The position numbers and the translations under genes are program-made. A DNA stretch of 64,000 nt from the NCBI GenBank assembly GCA_946480445.1, contig CAMLJN010000001.1, positions 488,670-552,669 of the forward strand, written 5' to 3'. The DNA comes from an uncultured Buttiauxella sp. (GTDB lineage Bacteria > Pseudomonadota > Gammaproteobacteria > Enterobacterales > Enterobacteriaceae). Of the stretch, positions 18,311 to 28,302 are shown in pieces. The notes below the pieces were generated by a model. That model was not told where the DNA came from. It worked only from the letters and a program-made list of their open reading frames with translations, and ran no database searches. Numbering within the stretch: the first letter of the stretch is position 1; each line of letters starts with the position of its first letter.

Positions 18311-18841
18311 ATGAGCTTACTCAACGTCCCTGCGGGCAAAGATCTGCCAGAAGACATCTACGTTGTTATCGAAATCCCGGCTAACGCTGACCCAATCAAA
18401 TACGAAGTTGATAAGGACACCGGCGCGCTGTTCGTTGACCGTTTCATGTCTACCGCCATGTTCTACCCGTGCAACTACGGCTACATCAACCACACCCTGT
18501 CTTTAGACGGTGACCCGGTTGACGTGCTGGTCCCAACGCCTTACCCGTTACAGCCGGGTTCTGTTATTCGCTGCCGTCCGGTTGGCGTGCTGAAAATGAC
18601 CGACGAAGCGGGCGAAGATGCCAAGCTGGTTGCGGTTCCGCACACCAAACTGAGCAAAGAATACGATCACATTAAAGATGTGAACGACCTGCCAGAACTG
18701 CTGAAAGCGCAGATCTCCCACTTCTTCGAGCAGTATAAAGCGCTGGAAAAAGGCAAATGGGTGAAAGTGGAAGGCTGGGACAACGCAGCAGCCGCGAAAG
18801 CTGAGATCGTTGCTTCTTTCGAGCGCGCAGCGAAGAAGTAA
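18311..18841 (+). CDS. ppa: Inorganic pyrophosphatase
   Basis: 176 residues, family I soluble pyrophosphatase, which hydrolyses pyrophosphate and so drives biosynthetic reactions. The signature DGDPVDVLV (three metal-binding aspartates) is near residue 66, with [10 protein letters not shown] before it and [18 protein letters not shown] later. The start [11 protein letters not shown] is the known N-terminus and has AAAGGA about 8 nt ahead; a TTG ten codons upstream is unlikely. Confidence 0.98.
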   Translation: MSLLNVPAGKDLPEDIYVVIEIPANADPIKYEVDKDTGALFVDRFMSTAMFYPCNYGYINHTLSLDGDPVDVLVPTPYPLQPGSVIRCRPVGVLKMTDEAGEDAKLVAVPHTKLSKEYDHIKDVNDLPELLKAQISHFFEQYKALEKGKWVKVEGWDNAAAAKAEIVASFERAAKK

Positions 18842-18864
18842 TTCTTCCTGTCCAGGAGAAGTGA

Positions 18865-18888
18865 AAACACCGCCAAACGGCGGTGTTT
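18865..18888 (+). terminator. First ppa hairpin
   Basis: AAACACCGCC and GGCGGTGTTT arms (10 bp, perfect) around AAAC, 24 nt after the ppa stop; the T run is short. Confidence 0.75.
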
Positions 18889-18950
18889 CAGACTGATGCC
18901 TTATCTCATCCTCTCACTGGACGAGCAGAAAATACCCAATAAAAAACCTG

Positions 18951-19019
18951 GAAAATCAATTTATTGATTTTCGGCAATGGACCACAAAGAAGGAAAAACC
19001 CCGCTTTTTCCTTCTTTGT
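18951..19019. repeat. Two inverted repeats between duplicated ppa hairpins
   Basis: GAAAATCAAT/ATTGATTTTC (18951-18972, 2-nt loop) and a perfect 15-bp hairpin with arms 18984-18998 and 19005-19019 around CCCCGC. They lie between two copies of the same terminator stem (18865-18888 and 19029-19057), so the segment may be an insert or a duplication. Confidence 0.6.
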
Positions 19020-19028
19020 CAGCAAGCT

Positions 19029-19057
19029 AAAACACCGCCAAACGGCGGCGTTTTTTT
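19029..19057 (+). terminator. Second ppa hairpin, with T run
   Basis: AACACCGCC/GGCGGCGTT stem around AAAC followed by seven T. It repeats the first ppa hairpin almost base for base and looks like the working intrinsic terminator. Confidence 0.8.
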
Positions 19058-19090
19058 ATGCACAAATGTGGCTGATGATTAGCACCTCGG

Positions 19091-19426
19091 CTATTTATCC
19101 AGCCAGTTTCCGCTTGCTATGCGGGTTAATCCATCCACCGGTCGTTGATACACGTACATCCATGCGCTGCCGTAAGGTGTCCGGATAAGCTGCCTTTTAT
19201 ACTCGCCGCCTTTGGTACGCAGCGCGTCCAGTTCGGCAAGCGTTGAGGCATCAATACGGTACACCTCGCCAAGAATTGTGCCTTCACCCGGGACGGCGCC
19301 CGGATAGTGGCCAATGCTGTACAGCGCGTAGTTTTCCTGGCTGTGATCGCCCAGCCACTGGGCGTTAGTCATCCAGTGGCTGTTGCCCTGCTTGCGTCGT
19401 AAACTGCCGTAAACAAATATTCGCAT
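19091..19426 (-). CDS. ytfP: Gamma-glutamylcyclotransferase-like protein YtfP
   Basis: 111 residues of the AIG2/GGCT-like fold. The N-terminal MRIFVYGSLRRKQGNSHWM holds the family YGSLR loop, and GEVYRIDASTLAELDALR contains the fold's conserved acidic region. The biochemical role of YtfP is not established. The gene starts 3 nt after the tamB stop, so it is probably the third gene of the tamA-tamB-ytfP operon. Confidence 0.93.
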   Translation of the reverse strand: MRIFVYGSLRRKQGNSHWMTNAQWLGDHSQENYALYSIGHYPGAVPGEGTILGEVYRIDASTLAELDALRTKGGEYKRQLIRTPYGSAWMYVYQRPVDGLTRIASGNWLDK

Positions 19427-19429
19427 AGC

Positions 19430-22400
19430 TTAAAACTCAAACTGATAGAGCACATCAAGTGCCTGATCTATGCCAGACACCGCTTCCAGATATAGCTTAG
19501 GCATCAGGCGATAACGCAGGGTCAGTGTCGCCAAAGAATCAAAAATACCCACACCATATTTTACCTGGAGACCCGGCAGTACATAGCCGCTGACGACTAC
19601 CTGGGAAGAATCACCTACCCCGGTCGTATCCAGCGCCAGATTGCTTACGCCAAACGTCTCGCCGATTTTACCCACAACCTGCCCACTTTGTGCAACCCCC
19701 AGACCAACCAGCATTGAAGTCATCGCATCGGCATCGCTGCCGGAACTGTCCAGACCCTGCCCGCGAAGCAGGTAGGACAAGGCTTCTTGCTGTGGCATGG
19801 CAGGGTCCGAAAATATCTCGGCTTTCGGTTCATCTGCCGCTCCTGTCACGCGCACGCCTGCAATAACGTTATTTTCGGTGACATCCGGATTACGAATCGC
19901 CTCGATGTTAAGCAGCGGCTGATCCGGAGGACCGGAGAACAGCAGTTCGCCCTTACGTACGATCAGATCCTGGCCGTAAGCGTGGAAACGTCCCTGCGGA
20001 ATATTGATCTGCCCGTTCAGCCCCAGCCCCTGGCGATCCTGCACCATCTTCAGATCGCCACTCAGCCGCGCTTTCAGCCCGAAAGCATCCAGACGGACAT
20101 TGTTGCCAACATGAATAATCAGGTTGCTGTTGATAGGAATGCCTGCGGTTTGCGGCTTCTCCGGTTTCAGGTTCTTATCGAGCATCACTTCATCGCTGGA
20201 GACGCCCACGGCGCTTTCCGGTACGTCATGCACCACGATGCGTGCCCATGGAATATCAACCCGCCCGTCAAGAGTAAACAGGCTCGGGGTGGCGACAAAC
20301 TCGATATCCGGTGAAACGTCCAGCCGCACCATCGGCGGCACGGTAATACGCACCTTGTTGCCTTTCGCCGCTACGCGCGCGCGCCAGTTGTCGATTTGGG
20401 TCCAGTCGGCATCACCGCTTAGCGCAATATCGCCCTGTCTGGTACGCACCGTCCCGGCCAGCGTGGAATTCATGCCGTTAAAGTTCATCGCAATCTGGCT
20501 TGGCTGCATTTCAAACGGCATAAAGTTACCGTCGATATCCACGCCGTTTAGCTGCAGCTGACCGAACATCTGCGGGCGTTCAAGGTTGCCCCCGAGGCGC
20601 AGATTCGCGTTCAGTTTCCCGGCGGCCTTTTCACCGCGGGAGAATATGGCGTTGGCGATAGCAAGATCGAAACCGCGCAGGTTAACGTTTCCACCCAGGT
20701 TACGACGCCCTTCAGGATCGGTGATTTGCACCTGACCATCAAACTGCCCGTTATTCGCCACGCGCACCAGCCAGCCCAGCTGCGCACGGTTGTTTTTCAG
20801 CTCGGCATTCAGGTTGAGCGCATCAAAGGAGACGGGAAGCGGGCTGTCATTGACCATCTGCGTCACTTTGACACCGCGGCCGTTCAGCGTTACCTGTCCC
20901 TGCGGCAATCCGCCGGCCTCGCTGTCCCAGCTGACGTCTGCTTTCCCGCTGAAGGTTCCTACCGCCTGGGTATCCTCCGGCATAAAGGGTTTTAACATCG
21001 CAAGATTAAAGCGGTTGAGGTTAACTACTGCTCGTCCTTTTGCTCCGGCATCAATGGTTTGCGGTACGCACAGTTCAGCATCCGGGTTAGTCCAGCAGTG
21101 TGGCCCGATACTGATTTTCTGTTCTTTATTGCGGTAATCCAGCGCGATGGCGCGGTTTAACGACCAGGGACCAACCGGTGTGGCAAATCTCGTATTCGCA
21201 AGATTTCCACGCCAGCGTTCTTCGGCGCGATCGAAGCTGCCGCTCAGGCTAAGCTGACCTGACACCGGCTCGCCCTGAATGCGCAGCTGAAGCTGATGCT
21301 GCTTCTCGTTACCTTTGGCTTCCAGCGTGACGAGACTGATATTAACGCCCGGCTGCGCGATGCGTTCCACGCGCAGGTCCAGATTGCCCCCGATTTGATC
21401 GGTAGACTTCACATCACCTTTCAGAAGCACACGCGCAATAGAAAGCTCCTGCCAGCGCAGGCCGTTCGCCGTGACGTCCGCCAGCAGCTGCGGCGCTTTC
21501 ACATCGCCCCGCACTTTGATTTGGCCTTTCGCCGTCCCGCCGAGCCCCGGCAACGCGTTATCCAGATTTGGGGCATCAATCGTGGCATCCAGCGCCAGTT
21601 CTTTCGGCCCCAGCTCGCCCTTCACGTCCGCGCTGTTACGGCCCAGCACGAGATGCAGCCCTGGAATGTTCCACTGCATATAGCTGTTGCCCTTCAGCTG
21701 CCCGGTCGCGCTGACTTTGTTTTGCTTCACGTTGCCGGCAAGCTTCAGCTCGGGGACGTCCACCTGCCAGGTGCCGCCATACAGGCTGCCGCTGGTTTTC
21801 ACAAAACCGTCAAGCTTCGCAGGCCAGTCCGGGAACTGCTTCGCGGTGTTGATGCCGTCAAGCTTCAGCTCCCCGCGCCAGCTGATCGCCTTGCTCCAGT
21901 CGAGCACCGCTTTCAGATCGGTATTGCCCTCAAGGGCGGCAACGCGCAGTTTATCGAGGTTCAGCTGCTGCTCATTACCTTTGCCGTCCAGGGTAATGGT
22001 CGCCGGAGGAATTTGCTCGCCTTTGACCGCGGTGCGGAACGACAGCACATAGTCCGTCATCTTGCCGCTAAACTTCAGCTTAAGATCGTCTGCCTGATAC
22101 TCTTTCTTGCCGGTAAACGGCCAGTAAAGCTGTTTGCTGACCACCTCCAGGTTAAGCGGCAGACCCGCTTCGGCAAGCTGAGTTTGCGCAGTAAGCGCCA
22201 TATCGACCGGCCCGGAGAGGTTCATGCCCACTTTCAGCACGTCACGCAGCTCCCCACCAATCTTCATCTTCACCTTTTCGCCTTTGATGGGATCGATATT
22301 CAGCGTGGTGTTCAGGGTCAGATCGACAGGCCATTTGTCGCGCAACACCGCATTACCACGGGCGTTGACCAGCCCCTGAGACGAATCCACGTCCAGCGCA

Positions 22401-23209
22401 TCGAGCTTCACGTTGCCGTCGATACTGCTTACCTTAAGCAGCAGGCTGCTGACCAACAGATCCGTGTCACCTGTCAGGCGCAAATTGCTGCCGCGAAACT
22501 CTTCAATGTTCAGATTCAGCGGCAGATGGACATCGGTCATTTCCGGCAGGACCGGCTTCTCGAAAAGCTGTTTAAGCGTTTCGCCCAGCGGCAGCTCTTC
22601 AGGCTGAGGATCGTTGATTTTCGGCTCCACCACCTCTTCCTGCGCGACTTGCGCAACCTTTGGCAGCGCAATCAGCAGCCCTTCAAGATTGGTTGGCGTT
22701 AGCGTGACATTGCGCTCCTGCCAGTTCAGGCCGGAGGTAAAGCTCATCACCGAGACGGTGGTATTGTCGATTTTGATGTTGACGTTATCGAGCGCCACAC
22801 GGCTAAGGGTGATGGGGTAAGGCGTGGTGAGATCGAGCGGGCCTGAGTCCTCTTCTTCCTCGACCTGGGCTGCAGGCGGCATTTTTTTGCTGTCCACCAC
22901 CACATCAATATCTTTGAGGGAGAAATTATTCACGCAGATGCTGCTGTCGCGCAGACAGCCAGGTTTGAGCGCGAGATTAATTTCACCGGCGTTAACGTCC
23001 ACGCCCGGCTGCTGATAGCGCAGACCCTTGATGGTAAGGTTACGCCAGCCGCCCTGCACGCTGGCGATATCCAGCCCCGGCACCCAGCGATTTGCCGCGT
23101 TAAACAGCATATGTAACCCGGTTGTGGTGCCCACCAGGAACCCTACGGCCCCGATAAGCAGGATGATCACAACCAGCACCGCGAGGCTTATCTTCTTCCA
23201 ACGACTCAT
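19430..23209 (-). CDS. tamB: Translocation and assembly module inner-membrane subunit TamB
   Basis: 1259 residues, the same length as E. coli TamB. An N-terminal signal-anchor (about residues 7-27: [21 protein letters not shown]) is followed by a very long beta-rich periplasmic region (AsmA-like repeats) and the C-terminal DUF490/TamB domain ending [37 protein letters not shown]. It spans the periplasm and works with TamA in outer-membrane assembly and phospholipid transport. The start overlaps the tamA stop by 4 nt (ATGA), so the two are coupled. Confidence 0.97.
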   Translation of the reverse strand: MSRWKKISLAVLVVIILLIGAVGFLVGTTTGLHMLFNAANRWVPGLDIASVQGGWRNLTIKGLRYQQPGVDVNAGEINLALKPGCLRDSSICVNNFSLKDIDVVVDSKKMPPAAQVEEEEDSGPLDLTTPYPITLSRVALDNVNIKIDNTTVSVMSFTSGLNWQERNVTLTPTNLEGLLIALPKVAQVAQEEVVEPKINDPQPEELPLGETLKQLFEKPVLPEMTDVHLPLNLNIEEFRGSNLRLTGDTDLLVSSLLLKVSSIDGNVKLDALDVDSSQGLVNARGNAVLRDKWPVDLTLNTTLNIDPIKGEKVKMKIGGELRDVLKVGMNLSGPVDMALTAQTQLAEAGLPLNLEVVSKQLYWPFTGKKEYQADDLKLKFSGKMTDYVLSFRTAVKGEQIPPATITLDGKGNEQQLNLDKLRVAALEGNTDLKAVLDWSKAISWRGELKLDGINTAKQFPDWPAKLDGFVKTSGSLYGGTWQVDVPELKLAGNVKQNKVSATGQLKGNSYMQWNIPGLHLVLGRNSADVKGELGPKELALDATIDAPNLDNALPGLGGTAKGQIKVRGDVKAPQLLADVTANGLRWQELSIARVLLKGDVKSTDQIGGNLDLRVERIAQPGVNISLVTLEAKGNEKQHQLQLRIQGEPVSGQLSLSGSFDRAEERWRGNLANTRFATPVGPWSLNRAIALDYRNKEQKISIGPHCWTNPDAELCVPQTIDAGAKGRAVVNLNRFNLAMLKPFMPEDTQAVGTFSGKADVSWDSEAGGLPQGQVTLNGRGVKVTQMVNDSPLPVSFDALNLNAELKNNRAQLGWLVRVANNGQFDGQVQITDPEGRRNLGGNVNLRGFDLAIANAIFSRGEKAAGKLNANLRLGGNLERPQMFGQLQLNGVDIDGNFMPFEMQPSQIAMNFNGMNSTLAGTVRTRQGDIALSGDADWTQIDNWRARVAAKGNKVRITVPPMVRLDVSPDIEFVATPSLFTLDGRVDIPWARIVVHDVPESAVGVSSDEVMLDKNLKPEKPQTAGIPINSNLIIHVGNNVRLDAFGLKARLSGDLKMVQDRQGLGLNGQINIPQGRFHAYGQDLIVRKGELLFSGPPDQPLLNIEAIRNPDVTENNVIAGVRVTGAADEPKAEIFSDPAMPQQEALSYLLRGQGLDSSGSDADAMTSMLVGLGVAQSGQVVGKIGETFGVSNLALDTTGVGDSSQVVVSGYVLPGLQVKYGVGIFDSLATLTLRYRLMPKLYLEAVSGIDQALDVLYQFEF

Positions 23210-24939
23210 AGTTCAGGCCCCAGACCGATGTAAAACTGTAAACCGTGTTCGTCTTTATCACCTACCGGCACGGCGAAATCGAGTTTGATTGGCCCTACGG
23301 GCGACTGCCAGCGCACACCTACACCGGCGCCGGTTTTAAAGTTGCTCTGCTTGATATCGTTCACCGCCTCGCCGGAATCCACGAAGGCCGCGCCCCACCA
23401 TTTACCGCTGACGTTGTACTGGTACTCAAGCGAACCGGTAGCCATTTTCGAGGCCCCCGTCAGTTTGCCTTTATCGTTCTCAGGCGAAATAGACTTGTAT
23501 TTATAGCCGCGGATACTGCGATCGCCCCCGGCAAAGAAGCGCAAATCAGGCGGAACCCGTTCAAAATCGTTGGTTTCAATCCAGCCCACGTTGCCACGCA
23601 CCACAAATCGGTGTTTATCCTGCAGGGTGCGGATCCATACCTGCTGCGCCTGGAAGACGCCAAAATCCACGTCAGAACCCCAGGTGGTATCGGACCAGTC
23701 AATTGAGTAGCGCTGCGAATCGCCCCAGGTGGGCATCAGGCCACCGCGCGAACGGGTGCGGTTCAGGCTGACGCCCGGATAGAGCAGCATCGTGGTATTG
23801 GTGACATTGGCCTGGGTAAAGTGATCGAGGCTCCAGCGCAGGTTGATCGCACGCTGCCAGCCGCTGGAGAGATCCCAGTAGCGAGAGACGGCAAGCGTAG
23901 TGGAATCCGACTCGGTGTCGTTCAGGTCGGTGCGTTTGAAACCGCCCTGCATCAGGTAGTACTGCTCCAGCGGGCTTTTCAGCAGCGGGACTTTATAGCT
24001 GAAGTCGAGGATCTGCTCCGGTGCCGACAGGCTGGTACTGGTGGTAAAGCTGTGCCCATAGGAGTTCACCCAGGGCTTTTTCCACGTCGCTTTTACGCGT
24101 GGGCCAACGTCGGTGGAATAGCCGACGCCGGTTTCAATGGTGTTTTCGGTGCGTGGCGAGACCACGCCGTGCAACGGCAGGATTTTTGTTTTGCGCGATT
24201 TATCAAACTCTGGCGCCACAACCACCGAGTTGAACCAGCCCGTGGCGGACAACCGCCGGTTAAGCTCCCCGAGGTCGCGGGACTGGTAGTATTCGCCTTT
24301 TTTAAACGGCACAAGATTTTGCAGATATTCTTCGCGGATTTGCGAGCCTTCAAAGGTCACATCCCCGAAGCGATAACGCTGCCCGCTGTCGTAATCAATA
24401 TCCCAAAAGGCCTGGCGACGTTCCAGCGACACGCCAAGCTGGTTTTTGGTGAACTCGCTGTCGAAATAGCCCTTACGCAGCGAAACGCTCGTCAGGCTCT
24501 TTTTAAAGTTTTCGTAGTCGGCATGATTGAGCACCGTGCCGTTCTTCGGACGGTTGTGCAGAAGATCAAGAAAATCTCTGTCGTCACGCGCTCCGCCACG
24601 CAAAATAACGTCCGTCCCGCCAATCAGTACCGGCGGCCCGGCCTCTACCTTCGCCTTCAATACCTGGCGACCTTTCGGAGGCGGGGGGAGGAGCTCGAAA
24701 TCAATCGTCGGCTCATAATAGCCAAGCGCTTTTAGCCCCTCGCGGATGGCATCATCCACGCGAGCCTGGAAACGCCGGTCCGGCGTCACTTCGTCGCTCT
24801 GAATGGTTGAAAGCTGCGCGCGAACGTTCTTTTGCAGCTCCCCGCTTAATCCTTCAACCTGTAAGCGCACGTTGGCCGCGTTAGCCCATGTGCTTGCCAG
24901 GCATAAACTCGCCAGACATAAAATACGGATTCGTGGCAC
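23206..24939 (-). CDS. tamA: Translocation and assembly module outer-membrane subunit TamA
   Basis: 577 residues, an Omp85-family outer-membrane protein. A signal peptide of about 21 residues ([16 protein letters not shown]), then three POTRA domains to about residue 265, then a 16-strand barrel. The conserved L6 loop motif is present ([13 protein letters not shown]), and the chain ends in the usual aromatic/hydrophobic strand ([15 protein letters not shown]). It forms the TAM complex with TamB and is first in the operon. Confidence 0.97.
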   Translation of the reverse strand: MPRIRILCLASLCLASTWANAANVRLQVEGLSGELQKNVRAQLSTIQSDEVTPDRRFQARVDDAIREGLKALGYYEPTIDFELLPPPPKGRQVLKAKVEAGPPVLIGGTDVILRGGARDDRDFLDLLHNRPKNGTVLNHADYENFKKSLTSVSLRKGYFDSEFTKNQLGVSLERRQAFWDIDYDSGQRYRFGDVTFEGSQIREEYLQNLVPFKKGEYYQSRDLGELNRRLSATGWFNSVVVAPEFDKSRKTKILPLHGVVSPRTENTIETGVGYSTDVGPRVKATWKKPWVNSYGHSFTTSTSLSAPEQILDFSYKVPLLKSPLEQYYLMQGGFKRTDLNDTESDSTTLAVSRYWDLSSGWQRAINLRWSLDHFTQANVTNTTMLLYPGVSLNRTRSRGGLMPTWGDSQRYSIDWSDTTWGSDVDFGVFQAQQVWIRTLQDKHRFVVRGNVGWIETNDFERVPPDLRFFAGGDRSIRGYKYKSISPENDKGKLTGASKMATGSLEYQYNVSGKWWGAAFVDSGEAVNDIKQSNFKTGAGVGVRWQSPVGPIKLDFAVPVGDKDEHGLQFYIGLGPEL

Positions 24940-25164
24940 GTTTTCTCCTGAATATCTTGTTCCCGCCCCTGGAAGGAAACGTTTATACCGCTCCGCGGTT
25001 TAACAAAACCCCAACAATCGGGGTTGAAAAATGTTCAAAGACCCAAATAATTCTTATATGTACTGTAGTCTGATAAAACCTGGCTATTGTCTGCAATTAC
25101 ACGCCCGGTTACAACCGCAGGACGGTCGTACTGGCCATTTCGCCATTTCGGGAGAAAAACACTG

Positions 25165-25803
25165 ATGAAATTATTCGAAAAAAGCCATCCCGTTACCCAG
25201 TCTGAGGCCCTGCCCGGCCGCAATACGCCCATGCCGGTGGCCACTCTGCACGCGGTTAACGAGCATTCTATGACTAATGTCCCCGATGGCATGGAAACGG
25301 CCTATTTTGCCATGGGCTGTTTCTGGGGCGTGGAGCGTTTGTTCTGGCAGCTCCCCGGTGTCTACAGCACCGCAGCGGGCTATGCCGGAGGATATACACC
25401 AAACCCTACCTACCGCGAAGTCTGTAGCGGGCAAACGGGCCACGCCGAAGCCGTACGCGTGGTGTACGACCCGCAAGTGGTGAGCTACGAGCAGCTGTTG
25501 CAGGTCTTCTGGGAAAATCATGATCCTGCCCAGGGCATGCGTCAGGGGGGAGATGTGGGCACGCAATATCGCTCGGCAATTTATCCTTTAACCCCAGAGC
25601 AGGATGCGGCTGCCCGCGCAAGCCTCGAGCGTTTCCAGAACGCCATGGCGCAGGCTGGGGATAAACGTCAGGTCACGACAGAGATCGCCAACGCCGGGCC
25701 GTTCTATTACGCAGAGGACGACCACCAGCAGTATCTGCATAAAAACCCCTACGGCTACTGCGGAATCGGCGGGATTGGGGTTTGTTTACCGCCTGAGAGC
25801 TGA
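25165..25803 (+). CDS. msrA: Peptide methionine sulfoxide reductase MsrA
   Basis: 212 residues. It reduces methionine-S-sulfoxide in proteins and free form. The catalytic motif GCFWG has Cys52, and the resolving cysteines Cys199 and Cys207 are in [11 protein letters not shown] at the C-terminus. The start MKLFEKSHP is preferred to one 26 codons upstream because it matches the family N-terminus and GGGAGA precedes it. Divergent from tamA. Confidence 0.97.
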   Translation: MKLFEKSHPVTQSEALPGRNTPMPVATLHAVNEHSMTNVPDGMETAYFAMGCFWGVERLFWQLPGVYSTAAGYAGGYTPNPTYREVCSGQTGHAEAVRVVYDPQVVSYEQLLQVFWENHDPAQGMRQGGDVGTQYRSAIYPLTPEQDAAARASLERFQNAMAQAGDKRQVTTEIANAGPFYYAEDDHQQYLHKNPYGYCGIGGIGVCLPPES

Positions 25804-26054
25804 GTGAGCACAGAGGCGGACGACGAAGAGTGGTCCGCCGCAAGCACGGCGCTCACATCACACTGGCGAAACCGGTGCTGGCAAAGCAAAGATTAAATCT
25901 TACAAAGAGGTGATCTTCCACTCAGGACAAGGACTGTCGCTCGCGGCGAAAGGAATATTAAGAAACTATCCGGCGTGATAGCGTTAAACGCTTTGGCGGT
26001 TAGACAGCCAGTAGCAGCCCATCCCGCCCTTACGCTATACTACCCGGTGACATG
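25804..26054 (+). other. Structured intergenic region msrA to ytfL
   Basis: Right after the msrA stop, GTGAGC (25804) pairs with GCTCAC (25851) and encloses GGCGGAC/GTCCGCC (25815-25839), a two-stem structure without a T run. A TATACT -10-like box lies at 26036-26041, with no good -35. I see no gene here. Confidence 0.45.
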
Positions 26055-26089
26055 GCAGGCTTGCTCATGAGAGCAGCCCGCTTTTTTTT
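26055..26089 (+). terminator. Hairpin with U-tract in the ytfL leader (candidate attenuator)
   Basis: GCAGGCTTGCTC pairs with GAGCAGCCCGC (small bulge) and is followed by eight T. It stands about 15 nt after a possible -10 box and 66 nt before the ytfL start, so it should end most transcription from that promoter before ytfL unless it is regulated. Confidence 0.6.
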
Positions 26090-26161
26090 ATGTATGACCC
26101 CATGGATTTTCAACTTTTCCTTCCGAGGATCTGGCCACAACAGCCAGATAAACTATGTTAA
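26090..26161 (+). CDS. Candidate leader peptide upstream of ytfL
   Basis: A 23-codon frame starts with ATG directly after the T run of the hairpin (MYDPMDF...) and ends PDKLC-stop, with its TAA overlapping the ytfL start codon by frame shift (ATGTTAA). It contains a WPQQP segment. A second in-frame ATG is at codon 5. Neither ATG has a good Shine-Dalgarno, and neither does ytfL itself, so ytfL may be translated by coupling to this frame. It could also be chance; no comparative data are available here. Confidence 0.35.
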   Translation: MYDPMDFQLFLPRIWPQQPDKLC

Positions 26162-27492
26162 ACAGTATTTTAGTAATACTTCTTCTGATATCCGTCAGTG
26201 CGTTCTTCTCCGTTTCGGAGATCTCGCTGGCCGCTTCCCGTAAAATTAAACTCAAGCTGCTGGCTGATGAGGGCAACGTTAACGCGCAGCGCGTACTGAA
26301 GATGCAGGAAAGCCCTGGCATGTTCTTTACCGTGGTGCAGATTGGCCTGAACGCCGTGGCTATTCTTGGTGGTATCGTCGGCGACGCGGCATTTTCCCCG
26401 GCGTTTGAGGTGATTCTGACGCGCTTTTTCTCCCCGGAAATGGCCGACCAGCTGAGCTTTATTATCTCCTTCACCCTGGTGACCAGCCTGTTTATCCTGT
26501 TTGCCGACCTGACCCCGAAACGCATCGGCATGATTTCGCCTGAAACGGTTGCTTTGCGAATCATCAACCCGATGCGCTTCTGTCTGTTTATCTTCCGTCC
26601 GCTGGTGTGGTTCTTCAACGGCCTGGCTAACGTCATTTTCCGCATTTTCAAACTGCCGATGGTGCGCAACGACGACATTACTTCTGACGATGTGTATGCC
26701 GTCTTTGAAGCCGGCGCGCTGGCTGGCGTGCTGCGTAAGCAGGAACACGAGCTGATTGAAAACGTGTTCGAGCTGGAATCGCGCACCGTGCCCTCTTCCA
26801 TGACCTCGCGCGAGAACATCATCTGGTTCGATTTGCATGAAGAAGAGCAGAGCCTGAAGAACAAAATCGCCGAACATCCACACTCCAAGTTCCTGGTCTG
26901 TAACGGCGACATCGACCATATCGTAGGCTACGTGGACTCCAAAGAGCTGTTAAACCGCGTGCTGGGCAACCAGAGCATGGCGCTTAACAGCGGCGTGCAT
27001 CTGCGTAATACGCTGATTGTACCGGACACGCTCACGCTCTCCGAGGCGCTCGAAAGCTTTAAGACCGCGGGGGAAGACTTTGCGGTGATCATGAACGAAT
27101 ACGCGCTGGTGGTTGGCATTATCACGCTGAATGACGTGATGACCACGCTGATGGGTGACCTGGTCGGCCAGGGGATGGAAGAGCAGATTGTCGCCCGCGA
27201 TGAAAACTCCTGGCTGGTGGAAGGCGGCACGCCGATTGACGACGTGATGCGCGTGCTGGATATCGACGAGTTTCCGCAGTCCGGCAACTACGAAACCATC
27301 GGCGGCTTTATGATGTTTATGCTGCGCAAAATTCCCAAGCGCACCGATTCGGTGAAATTCTCCGGGTATAAGTTCGAGGTGGTGGATATTGATAACTACC
27401 GTATCGATCAGCTGCTGGTGACGCGCATCGACAACAAACCGACGCCGTTGACGCCTAAGCTGCCGGATGCACAAGAGCATAACGCGGCTTAA
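26155..27492 (+). CDS. ytfL: Polyamine exporter PaeA (YtfL), CNNM/HlyC-CorC family
   Basis: 445 residues. An N-terminal DUF21/CNNM transmembrane domain of about 190 residues (MLNSILVILLLISVSAFFSVSEISLAA...; FADLTPKRIGM), then two CBS domains (about 205-335), then a C-terminal CorC/HlyC transporter-associated domain (DENSWLVEGGTPIDDVMRVLDIDEFPQ). YtfL, renamed PaeA, has been reported to export cadaverine and putrescine across the inner membrane. The start MLNSIL agrees with E. coli but has no clear ribosome site; GAGGA is about 28 nt upstream. A candidate attenuator and leader frame precede it. Confidence 0.94.
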   Translation: MLNSILVILLLISVSAFFSVSEISLAASRKIKLKLLADEGNVNAQRVLKMQESPGMFFTVVQIGLNAVAILGGIVGDAAFSPAFEVILTRFFSPEMADQLSFIISFTLVTSLFILFADLTPKRIGMISPETVALRIINPMRFCLFIFRPLVWFFNGLANVIFRIFKLPMVRNDDITSDDVYAVFEAGALAGVLRKQEHELIENVFELESRTVPSSMTSRENIIWFDLHEEEQSLKNKIAEHPHSKFLVCNGDIDHIVGYVDSKELLNRVLGNQSMALNSGVHLRNTLIVPDTLTLSEALESFKTAGEDFAVIMNEYALVVGIITLNDVMTTLMGDLVGQGMEEQIVARDENSWLVEGGTPIDDVMRVLDIDEFPQSGNYETIGGFMMFMLRKIPKRTDSVKFSGYKFEVVDIDNYRIDQLLVTRIDNKPTPLTPKLPDAQEHNAA

Positions 27493-27527
27493 AGACGCAG
27501 TTTAGATAAAGTGGACTGGTAATAACT

Positions 27528-27601
27528 ATGCCCCTTGAACGGGACTGCACCATACTCAGTTGGGTATCCAACTTTTAAGGTGCAATCCAAACAAGGGGCA
27601 T
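27528..27601 (+). terminator. Long nested hairpin after ytfL
   Basis: Three nested stems: ATGCCCCTTG/CAAGGGGCAT (27528-27537 and 27592-27601), TGCACC/GGTGCA, and ATAC/GTAT, followed by TTTTTAT. It lies 36 nt after the ytfL stop and may be its terminator. The size and the mismatched middle also resemble a short mobile-element remnant. It marks the left edge of the AT-rich colicin region. The rest of the gap to 27822 is AT-rich with no supported gene. Confidence 0.55.
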
Positions 27602-27822
27602 TTTTATGGTCTACGTTACTATCTGCTCTGTAACTTTCATTCCTACGGGATATCAAATTCATATGTTTTATACCCGCATCAAATTACATTCACCAAAATA
27701 ATTCAATCACGCTTTCCTCCGATATATGTGAACTACTGCAAAAAAATCACATTGAAATCACGCAGAATTTCATTGACCATCATTGTCATAATGAGAGATA
27801 AAATCACATCGGGTGATTAGAA

Positions 27823-28167
27823 ATGAAACTGATAAAGTATATACTCATGGCATTAATTCCTTCCCTCCTCTTAATAATTATTTGGCCCGGCGAAAAAGGT
27901 CGAACCTGTGCCCAAACCAGTGATGGAGAAGTACGTGAAATTGTTAAAAAGGACTTCGCTGCGAGAATGCTCAAATGGAAAGAAACTGCAGATTTTTTAG
28001 GCACAACAGCGCCTGATATTTCCTGGGGTAAGGTCACTCGTTATGACCAGATTGAACCACAGAACTCGCTATCTGTCCCTTTTACGGCCAGAGGTAACAA
28101 AGCCAGTAAAGATTATGTCGGCATCTATGTATGTGAAAAAGGCTATGTTGAGTACTCTGTAAGATAA
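27823..28167 (+). CDS. cmi: Colicin M immunity protein homologue (Cmi-like)
   Basis: 114 residues. The N-terminus is a single hydrophobic signal-anchor (about residues 4-21), leaving a periplasmic domain of about 90 residues. It lines up along its length with the Cmi protein of ColBM plasmids as I recall it: a Cys after GEKG, then TSDGEVREIVKKDF, RMLKWKETADFLGT, VPFTARG and CEKGYVEY. Cys29 and Cys104 match the two cysteines that form a disulfide in Cmi. Cmi sits in the inner membrane with its domain in the periplasm and protects against colicin M. The gene is convergent to the colicin gene 135 nt away, the same arrangement as on ColBM plasmids. Codon and base use are AT-rich. A TTGACC box is at 27773; the ribosome site is weak. 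Confidence 0.88.
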   Translation: MKLIKYILMALIPSLLLIIIWPGEKGRTCAQTSDGEVREIVKKDFAARMLKWKETADFLGTTAPDISWGKVTRYDQIEPQNSLSVPFTARGNKASKDYVGIYVCEKGYVEYSVR

Positions 28168-28302
28168 AGCAACCTCCAATGTTGTGCATCACTTTTTATA
28201 GTCATTGCCTTACGTAATATACATGATAGATGACAGCTATTTTTTGAAGCATTAGCTTCCCACAGGTTAGCCTACGACCAATGCTTATGATTTCCATAAA
28301 TG

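Noticed and set aside
21296..22702. A 468-codon frame antisense to tamB
   Set aside because: Its translation is rich in Arg, His and Gln with no domain, and lies wholly inside tamB; shadow frame.
25804..25860. Stem-loop after msrA as an intrinsic terminator
   Set aside because: The stems are good, but there is no T run; kept only as a structured region.
27560..27820. An 86-codon frame just ahead of the immunity gene
   Set aside because: It begins inside the nested hairpin, has no Shine-Dalgarno, and the translation looks like random AT-rich sequence.
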